A stretch of DNA of 64,000 bases from Paraphaeosphaeria minitans (lineage: Eukaryota; Ascomycota; Dothideomycetes; Pleosporales; Didymosphaeriaceae). The stretch is taken from the NCBI GenBank assembly GCA_015832175.1, contig WJXW01000009.1:310001-374000 (forward strand), read 5' to 3'. This document shows positions 11,844 to 23,445 of this stretch, one piece after another (positions within the stretch are counted from its first letter, which is position 1; each line of letters begins with the position of its first letter). The translations under genes were made by a program, and so were the position numbers. The notes under the pieces are model-generated. The model saw only the letters and a program-made list of their open reading frames with translations, was not told the DNA's origin and did not search any database.

Positions 11844-13808
11844 CTATGTCCTGAGTGTGCCTGTGAAAGGCTGGTCGAGAACAGGAGTACCTTCCCTGTT
11901 GTCGATCCCTTTGAAGTCGTCTCCTTCGTTGTTCACTGTGTACCTGATCTCGTGTTGTCGGTAACGTTTTTTCTTCCTCGCTGGCCGGATGCCAACGGGC
12001 GCTGCGAGTTTTGTGTCCGCCTCGAGAAAGCCGTGGATGTCGCCTTCTGTTTCGTGCGGAGTGGACTGCGCGGTAGCCTGCTCCTCCTCCGCCCCCTCAG
12101 ACGACTTCTGCACTTGCTGCTGTACCCAGAGACCGTGCTCGGTAAGCTTCTCGCGGCGGACGCGGTCGCGGCTGTACGCCTCGCCGACGATCTCAGCGAG
12201 GAGGCTGGGGCGCTTGTTTGCGTTGAGGTTCTCGATCATGCTGGCGATGAGGTAGCGGAGGGTGGCTTGGGCGTGCAGGATGGATGTCGCTTTGCGGCCT
12301 AGGTCGTTTGTTTCGTCGGCGGGGTCGCGGAGGGAGAGGAGGTAGTCTGGGAGAGGCTTTATTGTTCCCGCCTAGAGCTGGTTCAGTATGTGAATCTGTT
12401 GTTGGAAGTACGCTTTGCTTACGTCTAGCTTCGCTTTCAGGGTATCTGTGAGGATGGGGTTTTCCTTCTTGTCAAAGTGCCCAGGAGGAGAAACGGAGAC
12501 GCCCTTCTCCTTGGTCCTGAAGTACGCCCAGTAGTATAAGAAGTTGATTAGGGCACCAGCTGCATCCCTCCTCTGGTTTTGCTGCTGTTGCAGACTTACG
12601 ACTATCATCATAAAGAGCGGGTATGATCCGAAGCCTCCTCGGAAAACGTCTGAAAGTCCTCGCTGGTCGAGCATGGTCTTGATCACCGCGTACGTCTGTC
12701 GGATGTAGGGGTACTCTTCAATGTACCGCTGTATACATTTTCTCTGTTTGGCGGTATCGTTGGACGCCACGACTTGTACCTCGAGGCCCGAGCCACGATC
12801 TTGCACACCGATCAGAGGATATCGAGCGTGCCGTACAGTGGGCTCAAAGTATCTCGCTGCGTTCTTGGAGCCGTCCAAAACTTTGTACCGGATATCGTAC
12901 AGGTTCCGAAGAGCGTCCCTCCGCTCCTCGGGTGTCGGAGGCTTGTCTGACGCCTGTTGATCCAAATCGTCACGCTTGACAAGTCGCAGATCGATGTCAG
13001 ACAGCGCGAGCGCCAGGCCTGTTCGTTCCGATCCAAACACTTCGAGGATGTGGTTTGGAAGACGTGCGCGCACATCGGCTCGAATTTGCTCGACGAGGTT
13101 TTTCCGCGCAAAGGTTTCTGCCCTCGTAGGCTTCGCGTATTCGTAGAAGTCATTAATCTCCCGAGTCAGCCTATACAAGCAACGGCATCAGCAAGGGTCT
13201 GCAGTGACAGAGGGCAATCCGGCAATTCGTTACCTGGACATGGCATCGGGATTCGCCTGCGGAGCTTTGGCAGACCAGGGCCATTTTTGCTCAGGAATAA
13301 GCGCACGTCCCGACAGGGGCCTAATGAGCATAGGTGCGTAGTCCTCGCCCGCATCGCAAGCAAGTCTGGCCCTCAACAGCAATTGCTCGACGTACGTTTC
13401 AGAAGCATGGACCAGCCCCCTCCGGTCTCTCAACCCATCTCGATCGGAAGGGTTCGGCGCTGGGCCCAACACCTTATTCCATTCCTCGACCGACTTGGGT
13501 GCTGGGCCCACCTGCTTCTTCCAGTCCTTCAGTGACTTTTCCTTGTTCTGATCATCCTTCTCGAAGTAACGAATCTTCGCTTGAGCAATCGATCTTTCTT
13601 CGCCAAAGGATACTTCGTTGGAGCACCCAGAGGCTTTTGGGGAAACTTTGGGCGATTTGTGCTCTGCCGCTTCCGGTGCGGGTGCGGACGAAGAGAGACG
13701 GTGCTGGCGGGTAGCGTAGTATGGTGCAACGAAGTTCTGGTACAGAAGGGCTGAGGGCGAGAAACAGTTCGGGGCAAGACAAGCAGGCCGGGCGCGAGGG
13801 AGCTTCAT
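11844..13808 (-). CDS. Non-canonical poly(A) polymerase / terminal nucleotidyltransferase, probably mitochondrial
   Basis: Three exons, 13234-13808, 12423-13170 and 11844-12371, with introns of 63 and 51 nt, encode 616 residues. The N-terminus is Arg/Ser/Ala-rich with few acidic residues (MKLPRARPACLAPNCFSPSA), resembling a mitochondrial presequence. The nucleotidyltransferase signature is present: GSERTGLAL followed by SDIDLRL, giving the G-S and D-x-D metal ligands. A PAP-associated segment follows (GGFGSYPLFMMIVVSLQ, then INFLYYWAYF). This places it in the Cid1/Trf4/MTPAP superfamily. Substrate (poly(A), oligo(U) or CCA) cannot be told from sequence. A Lys/Arg-rich C-terminal patch (RPARKKKRYR) may bind RNA. 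Confidence 0.85.
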
Positions 13809-14809
13809 GGGAGGCCCGCTGCGCGAGTGGCGGACAGGTCACGACGGGGGTGAGGGGCAATTGGTAGCGGTCGCGCACCTTGCGATGGGGTCTTCACGGT
13901 TGGATATTCACGTACCTACCTATGCGATGCTCATGGCATAGCCAAGCCGCTACGCCGCTTCAGGGCAAGCTCAGACGCGATGCGCGTTCCCGCACCGCAC
14001 GGCGGATGACATGCTGCTTGTTCCTGCTCCTCAGATGGCCTAATGTTGTGTGCAGCAAGAGAGGCCTTTCGACGCGTAGTAGGAGACGTGTGTGCGCCAA
14101 AGTCTGACCAGATTCTGTGTAGCCCTCTTCTCCCAGAAACGATGTCGATGCGGGCATGGGGAGGAAGCCCCAGCTACAATGGTCGCTTCTAGATGGTAGA
14201 CACCATATCATACTCACTGGTGACCGCCCGACAAGCACCATGTCGAGACTCTTGCATGCAATCATGGCCCAGCGCAGCCAGCTTGGATTTGAAAACACAT
14301 ATCCGGGCGAGGCGCGTTGCCGTTCTAACACACGACCAGGGGACCTACGTCATCACGTTATAACTCCATGGAAAAGTCCTTGATGAAAACGTGCAGTGTC
14401 GCCGTGCAATAGTGGGTCGTGTAGGCAGTGTGTGCACAGTATATACAGCACTCCTGACTGACCCTGGCCCAAGCTTCGCGACGCAGACTGACGTACTGTG
14501 AAAGCACGCCCTGGCATGACTGGGCCTGGTTGAAGTGCCTGTACCGTACCTGTCCCGCGCTGTTGTTCCAACACCCCCACCACGCCCATTCACATCAGCA
14601 GGCACAATTCGGCCGCCTCTCCTTTTCTTCTCCCTCTCCTTTAAAAGGCGCCGTCTCCCAGGTAAGCTTGCTGCGACGTGCCTTGGTGCCACCTGTTTAC
14701 TTGACCCCCATTGCCACCTCCCGCCCGTCTCGATACCGCTCCGCTGCTCCACCACTGCGTTCACTAACCCTCCGCACAGCGCCTGAACCTCGACTCTCTT
14801 GCGCCGAAC
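13809..14809. other. divergent promoter region with a candidate TPS2 leader intron
   Basis: About 1 kb separates two divergent starts. Toward the right, a pyrimidine-rich stretch precedes CCTTTAAAAGGCG near 14639. A likely 5' UTR intron spans 14662-14779: GTAAGC donor, TCACTAAC branch site and GCACAG acceptor, 118 nt, ending 30 bp before the TPS2 ATG. No protein gene was recognised. Confidence 0.5.
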
Positions 14810-17786
14810 ATGTCTCTTCCTACACGGCCAGCGCGCGAGGGGCCGGAGCCAGTCGACGAACCCTCACATAACTCGCATCCCGCGCTCCAACCCGCTGTCA
14901 CCGATGTTCCTGTAACACCCGGCGTTCACTTGTCCGGCCACTCTGCCTATACGGACCCTACAAGTGGTCAGCACGACAGCACGCTGCCATTCGATCCAGA
15001 CAAGGCCACTCCCGGTCCCCCGTGGAGCGCCAATTCCTACTTCGCCCCAAAGCAGGTGGATCGGGCGTCCTCGCCTACCGAAGCTGCAGCGGGAGCGAAG
15101 TCTGGAGAGGAATTGCTACGAAGCCTCAGCGGGGTACAGGACCCCTCCACCGCCTACAAACAAGATCTGGCCGATGTCGACCCTCGCGCCGCCCATCCTG
15201 AGCTAAATCTTAGCGGACGTCTTATCAGCGCAACGTTCGCTGTACCATACAACATTGCCTATGCCCCAGGGCAAGACTTTGACCTGCTGCCCCGACGCGG
15301 CACGTCTGCACTCTTTGATTCCTTCTCTTACCTTGCATCGTCTTCATCTCCCTGGAACCACACCCTTGTTGGATGGACGGGCGAGGTCCGCAAGAAGACC
15401 ACCGAGGAATTCGATGCTGCGCTTCAACCATCAGGCAACAAGGCTGCTGCTCCCGTGCCAATCGATGGTGCGCCCCCTCCAGCCCCTCCACAGGAGCAGG
15501 GCCTGCGAATCGGCCGCGAAGACCGTAATCGTCTGGAGAAGCAGCTGGAGCGTGATCATGGAGGCAAGATCGTTCCCGTTTGGCTGCCTGACGAAGTGGA
15601 TGAGAAGAACGATGAGGTGGTTTTGAAAGACCAGGGCCGGTGGCGCACCTATGCTGAACACGAGCTGTACACCCTGTGTCACTACAAGCAGAACGAGCCC
15701 GCAGACGGAAGGGCTGCTCGCAAATCATGGGCCGACTACTACCGCATGAATAAGCTTTATGCGGACCGTATTCTGGAACTCTACAAACCAGGCGACATCG
15801 TCATTGTTCACGATTTCTACCTATTCCTACTGCCCAGCCTTCTTCGCCAGCGCCTCCCCAACATTTATGTCGGTTTCTTCCTCCACGTACCGTTCCCCAG
15901 CAGCGAGTTCTACCGCTGTCTGAGCCGGAGAAAGGAGATTCTCGAAGGTGTCTTGGGCGCCAACATGATCGGTTTCCAGTCTTACAGCTACTCACGGCAT
16001 TTTTCGTCATGCTGCACACGCATCCTTGGTTTCGACTCTTCATCGGCAGGTGTTGATGCATACGGAGCTCACGTTGCCGTGGATGTATTTCCCATTGGCA
16101 TCAACGCCGCTTCCACTCAAAAACAGGCTTTTGAGGACCCAGTCATAGAAGAGAAAATCAAAGCGATCAAAGACATGTATCCGGACAAGAAGATCATCAT
16201 TGGTCGAGACAGGCTGGATGCGGCCCGAGGCGTGCTACAGAAGCTGCAAGCGTTTGAACTCTTCCTCGAACGGTACCCCGAATGGCGTGGAAAGGTGGTT
16301 CTTGTACAAGTGACGAGTCCCAGTAGCATCCACGCTGACAAGAAAGCCAACGATGACGAGAAGATGATGAATAAACTCTCAAACCTCGTGGCTAGAATAA
16401 ACGGTGTCTATGGTTCGCTCAGCTTTACGCCGGTAAGGCACTTTCCTCAATATCTTGAGCGGGAAGAGTACTTTGCTCTGCTCCGCCTTGCCGATGTTGG
16501 CTTAATCACCAGCGTGCGAGATGGCATGAACACGACCAGTCTCGAATACATCATCTCCCAAAAAGATAACTGCGGTCCATTGATCCTCTCCGAATTTTCT
16601 GGAACCGCAGGCTCCCTCAGTGGTGCAATCCACATCAATCCTTTCGACTTCAGCGGCGTCGCGGAGGCGATCAACAACGCCTTGACAATGCCATTGGAGC
16701 AGCGTAAACAGGACTACCAGAAGCTGTACAAGCATGTCATCTCGAACAACGTTCAGGCGTGGTGCAACAACTTCTTGAAGAGACTGATGACCAATCTATC
16801 GTCTTTTGACCAGTCGTTCGCAACGCCCGCGCTTGACAGAACCAAGCTTTTACAGCAGTACCGCAACTCCAAGAAGCGTCTCTTCATGTTCGATTATGAT
16901 GGTACACTCACCCCTATCGTCAAAGACCCTGGGCAGGCGATACCTTCGGATCGGGTGACTCGTACGCTTAAGACGCTTGCAGCGGATCCAGCCAACAGTG
17001 TTTGGATCATCAGTGGCAGGGACCAAGCCTTCCTGGATGAATGGATGGGTCACATAACTGAGCTAGGTCTGAGTGCCGAGCACGGAAGCTTCATGCGCCA
17101 TCCCGCTACGAACGACTGGGTGAATCTCACCGAGACAACAGACATGAGCTGGCGATCGGAAGCGGCAGAGGTCTTCCAGCACTACGCCGACAAGACTCCA
17201 GGTAAGCAGTGCGTTCGCTAGTAGCTGTCATGTCTAACCTTCCACAGGATCGTTTGTTGAGACTAAAAAGATCGCTCTTACCTGGCACTATCGGCTCGCA
17301 GATCCGGAGTGGGGCGCTTTCCAAGCGCGAGAGTGCCAGAAGCATCTCGAGAACACGATCGGCAAGAAATATGACGTGGAGGTGATGACTGGCAAAGCCA
17401 ACCTTGAAGTCCGCCCACGATTCGTCAACAAGGGTGAGATTGCGAAGAGACTTGTGGAAGAGTATGGCGCCGAGCCTCCTGAATTTGTACTCTGCCTCGG
17501 AGACGACTTCACAGACGAAGGTGAGTCTACTTGTTTATGTCGACCTCTCGACATGCTAATATTTCCAGACATGTTCCGATCGCTGCGGCAATCAGAGCTT
17601 CCGGAAGACCACGTCTTCTCCGTCACTGTGGGTGCCAGCTCCAAACAGACACTGGCAAACTGGCATCTCCTCGAGCCATCCGACGTCATCTCTTGCATCT
17701 CTCTACTGAACGGGTCGGCGGACGCAGGCAGCGTTGGTGCGATTGCGGTTGTCGACGGCGGTCCTGTGCCCGAAGCCAGGATCTGA
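14810..17786 (+). CDS. TPS2: Trehalose-6-phosphate phosphatase (Tps2), with GT20-like domain
   Basis: Three exons, 14810-17201, 17248-17520 and 17569-17786, with introns of 46 and 48 nt, encode 960 residues. After a disordered Pro/Ser-rich N-terminus of about 120 residues comes a glycosyltransferase-20 domain (VIVHDFYLFLLPSLLR, FFLHVPFPSSE, then IGRDRLDAARG). The C-terminal third is a HAD phosphatase: motif I MFDYDGTLTP with nucleophile Asp695 and general acid Asp697, then SGRDQAFLDEW and the late acidic motif GDDFTDEDMF. Tps2 dephosphorylates trehalose-6-phosphate within the trehalose synthase complex. In this group the GT20 part is generally structural; I cannot decide activity from sequence. 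The family role is in stress tolerance and carbon storage. Confidence 0.93.
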
Positions 17787-18842
17787 GGCTACAGCACCTC
17801 GTTGCACTTGCATTTTCACTTCCCAAACCACGAGCATGAACAGAGCACATGCCATCCCGTTCTCGAAGCATCCGGCACGGCGTCTGGGCGATATCAAAGG
17901 TAGTAACACGAGGGCATGGAAACCCACCGACTCGGGGCTAAGCAAGTCAAACACGGCTGCGGGGGAGAAGTTGCCATGCCAGCCACATAATTATAGAATA
18001 TCCTTAAATCCACCGTGTTCCAAGGACGTCGTTCGCGTAACCGAGGGTGGTTTTTTTATGTCAGGGTGTCAATGCACCCCTGGAGCAGGCATCTGTGCCG
18101 GGGAGGCGGCACGTTTTCGGGTCTCGAACCGGCTAGAGGTTCCCCGAGCGCGGGAAGCTGACTCGGGCAGCGCGCGGCAGGGTGTGATGAACGGCAGGTT
18201 GATGAACGGCAGGTTGGGCGGTATCTAGGTGCAGTATCTAGTCTAGTGAGGAATCGGGGCCTGTCCGAGCCGGAAAGAAACTGTGAACGACGTGCATGGC
18301 ACCTGCCAATCGATGTTCCTCGGGCGGAAGGGTTTCAGAGCTGGCGATGCGGCCGGGCAGTTGTCACAGAGGCGCAGGGGCACCGATGGCGGGTTTGCCT
18401 GAGCGTGGAGACGGGCGTGGGTCTGGATCCAGACAAGCGGCGAATCCGACGATTCGAAAGGGCTTGCGCCAGCGAGAAATGGCGCGGTATGGGCGAATCC
18501 CAACTGTCCAGGCCAATCTACCCCTGCTGAAACCCGCGGCGCGCTGCACGCTGCTCGTTCTCCATTCTCCATTCTCCATTCTCCAGCCCTTTTCCTCTGC
18601 CCGTTCCTGCCCCTCTGCCTCCTCCACACATTCGCTCTCTACCGTCGTCGTTGCGTCCGCGTTGCCAGTGTATTCGGCCACCCAAATTCAGCTGATCGCC
18701 TGAAGATTGTGCGGATACCCTCACTGCTCACTGCGTCCGGCCCCTGCCCTCCGCGCAGCCTACACAGAATACCACTTGCGCCCGCCCAGCCCACCTGCAT
18801 TGGACGACCTCAAACGCACACATTCACTCAACAACATCCAAG
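17787..18842. other. intergenic, no gene seen
   Basis: About 1.06 kb between the Tps2 stop and the small protein below. Minor repeats: GATGAACGGCAGGTT twice near 18186-18215, and CCATTCT three times near 18560-18590, just upstream of the small gene. Open frames here are not family-like. Confidence 0.5.
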
Positions 18843-19153
18843 ATGGGTTTCTTCGAGAAACTTCAAGCCAGTACGTCTTTTGCGGGTGGTTCGGCGCACG
18901 CAACCAGACGCCAGACGAGACGCCATGGCTAACGGCACCAGGACTTGAGCTCTACCGCCTCGAGCAGCGCTACACCCGCCGCGAGAAGCGCACCACCTTC
19001 ATCAGCGATGCCCAGTACGTCGATGGCGAATACATCAGCGCCTCGTCGCCCACGTCATCCACAAGCTCCACCGCGACCGCCAACCGCCGCCTCTCCAAGA
19101 TCCCCTCGGTCCGCATACGGGAGTTTCGACGCTCAGCGAGTGGCCGCGCATAG
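18843..19153 (+). CDS. Small conserved-looking protein of unknown function (about 79 aa)
   Basis: Two exons, 18843-18870 and 18942-19153, with a 71-nt intron (GTACGT...CACCAG), give 79 residues beginning MGFFEKLQARLELYRLEQRY. The ATG has a favourable context (CCAAGATGG). The N-terminal half is highly charged and helical (REKRTTFISDAQYVDGEY); the C-terminal half is Ser/Thr/Arg-rich and probably disordered. The intron happens to contain no stop in this frame, so an unspliced longer frame also exists, but splicing supplies the start codon in a compact way. I do not recognise a named family. Confidence 0.6.
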
Positions 19154-20207
19154 ACGATTCGATTCCTCGCGTTGAGCTGCCGCCGATGAGGACGTGAGGG
19201 AGCGAGCCCCGCGCGTGCGGATGCGAGGGCGGAGAGCGCGTGGGCACGCACAACGAGCCAATTGAATCGACTCCTAATGTTACACCTACGATATACAACA
19301 CGCGCGTGTGTGCCTGGTACGACACTGCCACATGCATAGCGGGACACGGCATGGCCCTGTCGCCGAACAAGCAGCGGCACAGACACAGCATACCATGGAC
19401 GAAGATACGGGCATCGATCCGACTTGAACTACGACTTTACGGACGCACATTTACTTTCTCCTATCATACCATTCAAAGGCAGAGGTGGGGAGAGGCATTT
19501 TACTCGACACTGCTGGGCTTAGCGGCATAATTTTCTCCTAGCATCTATCGGCGGTTCATCTTCTTACCTTCCTTTACCAACCGACCATGTCCTTTCAACA
19601 TACAATACCCGTTTATTCTTGTGTTATAGTCGCCCATACCGAGCATTTGCGAGGGTGTGTTTGCAGGAGGAAAGGAAGCGTGCGACGATTCTAGACGAGG
19701 CTTGGGAGAGGAGAGAGTGCCAGGAGGGGCAGAAGAGAAGAGCAGAGCAGCAGTAGCAATTGACATCACGTCTTCCATTCGGCATCTTTGAACATGGACT
19801 TTCGTTTGACTATGCACAGTTTCCGCGCTGCACCACATCGTCGGCGTTCCTGAAGTGGCGCGGCACTTTTAACACGTTCCACGCACAATACGTCCCTGCC
19901 CCCGACACACCCGCCGCACCTCCTGCTCCCTCTGACTGACCCGACGTCATCCTCCTCTCGCCACTGCCACATTCGTGGTCATCGGTTCAGCATCCTGCTC
20001 GCTCCTCCAGCCAGTACTCCGTCAAACAAACGCAAGCTCCCTCCATCTTTCTCCTACATACACGTACACGAAGACACCACATTACTCCCATTGCTACACG
20101 TACACGTACACGAACACACCACATTACTCCCATTGCTACTCTTCCACTTTCTGTTACCGCTTTCGACGCCAGTGAGCTTTTTGTTGCTCGCAAGGACAGG
20201 AGCGTGT
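19154..20207. other. intergenic, no gene seen
   Basis: About 1.05 kb. It contains the 42-bp duplication listed separately. Open frames on both strands are low in complexity; the minus-strand 197-codon frame at 20054-20647 is driven by the Ser/Cys/Thr-rich repeat and is not supported. Confidence 0.45.
20059..20142. repeat. 42-bp tandem duplication
   Basis: The unit TACACGTACACGAA...ACCACATTACTCCCATTGCTAC occurs at 20059 and again at 20101 with one or two differences. Confidence 0.85.
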
Positions 20208-21252
20208 GCATGTCTGGTTGCGGTGCGGGAGTTGCCAGTTGTGGTGGATCTGTAGGTGGCTGCGGATCTGCTGGGAGCTCTGCCGGTACTGTTGGCGCTG
20301 CTTGTCTTAGTTCTACAAACTCCTATACCGGTCCAACACTCCCTAAAGACCCAGAGCGCTGGCACAAGAGGAAGCAGAAGTTGAAGCACGGCAAAGACTT
20401 GACGAAGATAAGGATCAAGATTTTGTTGGTCAAGGTCAGGCTGTTGAAGATTCCGGTCTGAGCGAGCCACGCCTGGAAGAGCTTCGACCGTACAGCCAAC
20501 GAGAATCATCATTCGCACGAAGAAAACCGTCCAAGCCCAGCCCCAACGCACACCGGACCGGATGTCGGGCAGAAGATTGAGCAGCAGACGGACGTCGACG
20601 GCCAGCTCGCAACTGCTAGAGCCGGATTTTACTCGTTGGCCTGGCACCTACGTCCATCCTGGCACTTTCGTGTCTCCTGTGGACCAGCAGACGAAGAGAA
20701 TTGGAAGCCAGGACGCCTGGGAGAGATACAGGGACCGATTCAAGAAGCTGCGGGCGTACATCTGCACTCATCTGTACGAACAGCCACAAAAGGAGACGTC
20801 GTAGTTGCCAGATGGTCAACTTCTACAATGCCGGCGGTGGAAGTGGGATCCCATATCAGCCAACCTACTACAACATCTCGGTCAACGCGCCAATTTCCGT
20901 CTATGCTCCTACATTCGTCTCGACTCGCACTTCTTGGTCCGATGGGGACCAGTTCGATCCAGCACCTGAGAAAGACTACACTGCAACCTGTGAGAGCTTG
21001 TTCCCAAGTTCGAATTCAGGGGCCGGGTCCACGCCAACAACGGAATGGCTCAATTCGAGAAGGACAGCTTCCATGTTTCGCTTCAAAGACACTTTGTACA
21101 AAATTTTGCGGCGTCTCAAATTAAATGACACTGCGCAGTGGTTTCGCAGGCTATTGTGGAGGTCGGAACTGATTCCGGACGGAAAGGAACGCGCACGGAC
21201 GACGCGCGCGTACGTCGATCTCTCCTCACGTGCAGACGACCAGCTGCATACA
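20208..21252 (+). other. Uncertain coding stretch upstream of GatB
   Basis: Several plus-strand frames look protein-like in turn but do not join into one clear gene. A Gly/Ser/Cys-rich start lies at 20208 (MSGCGAGVASCGG) and a charged Glu/Gln-rich frame at about 20360-20570. A frame starting at 20562 ends with DAWERYRDRFKKLRAY at 20804. A frame starting ATG at 20812 (MVNFYNAGGGSGIPYQ) runs without a stop into the GatB reading frame. This could be one rapidly evolving multi-exon gene, a decayed gene, or chance. I recognise no family. Confidence 0.3.
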
Positions 21253-23208
21253 ATGCTCGCCAGCAGCCCGCGTGGGGCCCTTGTATTCCTCCAGAAGCGT
21301 CCGCACATCTGCCAATCATGCTTGCGCCGTGCGAGGAGTCTGTCATCGCCTCAGGCTCGATCCCCGGCGGCGAGGTTCATCCAGACAGCCACCGCACCAC
21401 CAGCCACCGATGATGCGCCCTTTCGGAAGGCCCTCAAAGACGCTGCCAAAAAGAAGAAGAAAGATGAACGGGCTGCTTCGGGCGCCACACGAAACTCTTG
21501 CAAGGCCCAGAATCCCCGATTAGAGCGATGGGAGCTCACAGTCGGCATTGAGATCCACGCCGAGCTCAACACCGCCAGGAAACTCTTCTCTGCTGCTGCA
21601 ACATCGGCCAATGCCACACCAAATACCCATGTAGCACTCTTCGATACCGCATTCCCTGGAACCCAGCCACACTTCCAGAAGGAAACACTTCTCCCTGCTT
21701 TGCGTGCAGCTCTGGCGTTGAACTGCGAGATTCAGCACAGGAGCAGCTTCGACCGGAAACACTACTTCTACCAAGATCAACCTTCAGGTTATCAGATAAC
21801 ACAATACTATGGTGAGTTTGCGCAGAGCTACCATGAAAGGCTGATGTGTAACATGTCATAGAGCCATTCGCCCGAGATGGTCACATTACACTCTATCCTC
21901 ACGACTTTCCCGCCGGCGCCTGCCCCGAGGATGGTCCTGTTACGATCGGTATCAAGCAAGTTCAGATGGAACAAGATACCGCCAAAACCGTTCACCAGCC
22001 GCCGTCCACCCACCTCCTCGACTTCAACCGCGTGTCGCACCCTCTGATCGAGATCATATCGCTTCCTCAATTTCACAACCCTGTCACCGCGGCGGTATTC
22101 GTGCGGAAGATACAAAACATCTTGAAGGCAGTGAATGCCGTCACGGCTGGTATGGACATGGGCGGGCTGCGCGCTGATGTCAATGTCTCGGTCAAGGAGA
22201 GGAATGGAACTTCCGCGAACAATGTGCACTCCTACCACGGCGTTGGGCAGCTGGGCCAGCGGACGGAGATCAAGAACCTGGCCAGCGTGAAGGCCATCGA
22301 AGATGCCATAATTGCCGAGCGCGACCGCCAGATCGACCTCCTCGAGAACGGCGGCGTCGTCCAAGGCGAAACACGAGGATGGACACTGGGCAGCAAGACG
22401 ACGAGGCGTCTGCGAGGCAAAGAAGGCGAGATCGACTATCGCTACATGCCGGACCCAGACATTGCGCCGGTGTTCATTGGACAAGACCTTGTCGACCATT
22501 TGCGACAGACGTTGCCTGCCCTGTCAGATGAGACAGTCAGCACTTTGGTCGACGGCACCACCTATGGACTCACGGCAAAAGATGCCAGTACACTGATACT
22601 CCTCGATGACGGCGACAGGCTGGACTACTACTTCGACGTCGTTGAACACCTACGGAACACGTTCTCGGAGCAGTCAGAAGTGCTAACCCGACTGGGCAAA
22701 GTCGCTGGCAATTGGTGAGTTCAACGTCTCAAGCGACCTTCGTGATTCGCGTTGGAACGCAACTTTGACTAACGTCGCTTCAACCAGGATCCTCATGGAG
22801 CTGGGAGCTCTTTTCAAGAACGAAGGGTGGTCCGCGACCAAGGTACCTGCCGACGAGCTTGCAGCCATCGTCGCCCACATACTGCGCAAGGAGATCACAG
22901 GGTCCACCGCGAAACGGCTTCTCCTGATGAAGTTTGAAGGCGAAGAACGCCCCGTGGAGCAGATCATCGCCGACGAGGACCTCTTTCTGCAACCGCTGAC
23001 GCACAATGAGTATATAAGCCTCGCAACGAGCCTAGTGCAAGAGAAGGCCGACATGGCGAATGACGTTGTGAAGAAGCAGCAATTTGGCAAGATCAAGTGG
23101 TTCGTGGGGCAGATGATGGCGCGCAGTGCGGAGGGGACGGTGGAGCCTGCTGCCGCCGAAGCGGTGCTGAGGGAAGTATTGCACCTGCCTCCTGTGGAGC
23201 AGAAATGA
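21253..23208 (+). CDS. Glutamyl-tRNA(Gln) amidotransferase subunit B, mitochondrial (GatB/Pet112)
   Basis: Three exons, 21253-21811, 21862-22714 and 22788-23208, with introns of 50 and 73 nt, encode 610 residues. The reading frame is open upstream to 20701, but the ATG at 21253 opens a good mitochondrial presequence ([20 protein letters not shown], then Arg/Ser/Ala-rich), so I chose it. The GatB core is clear: [54 protein letters not shown] and [16 protein letters not shown] GatB/Yqey tail follows ([10 protein letters not shown] to the end). With GatA and a GatF/GatC-like partner it converts Glu-tRNA(Gln) to Gln-tRNA(Gln) in mitochondria. Confidence 0.95.
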
Positions 23209-23445
23209 GACCTTAGGATCGACTCGATAGTCCTAATGCCAATCAACCAGTTGCCGTGTAGCCAGTCGTCGCAGCCGCTGAGCTAATGTGACGACGTCCG
23301 TTTGCACTGCTCCACCGCCATCCCCAACAGTTCCTTTGTGGACCACGGGTGCGGCGAATCCGCCTGTACACCATGCTAATGCTTCCACACGACGCAGTTC
23401 CACGGTCTGTCGTCGGCGCGGTCCTCTCTACGAGCTCAACAACAC

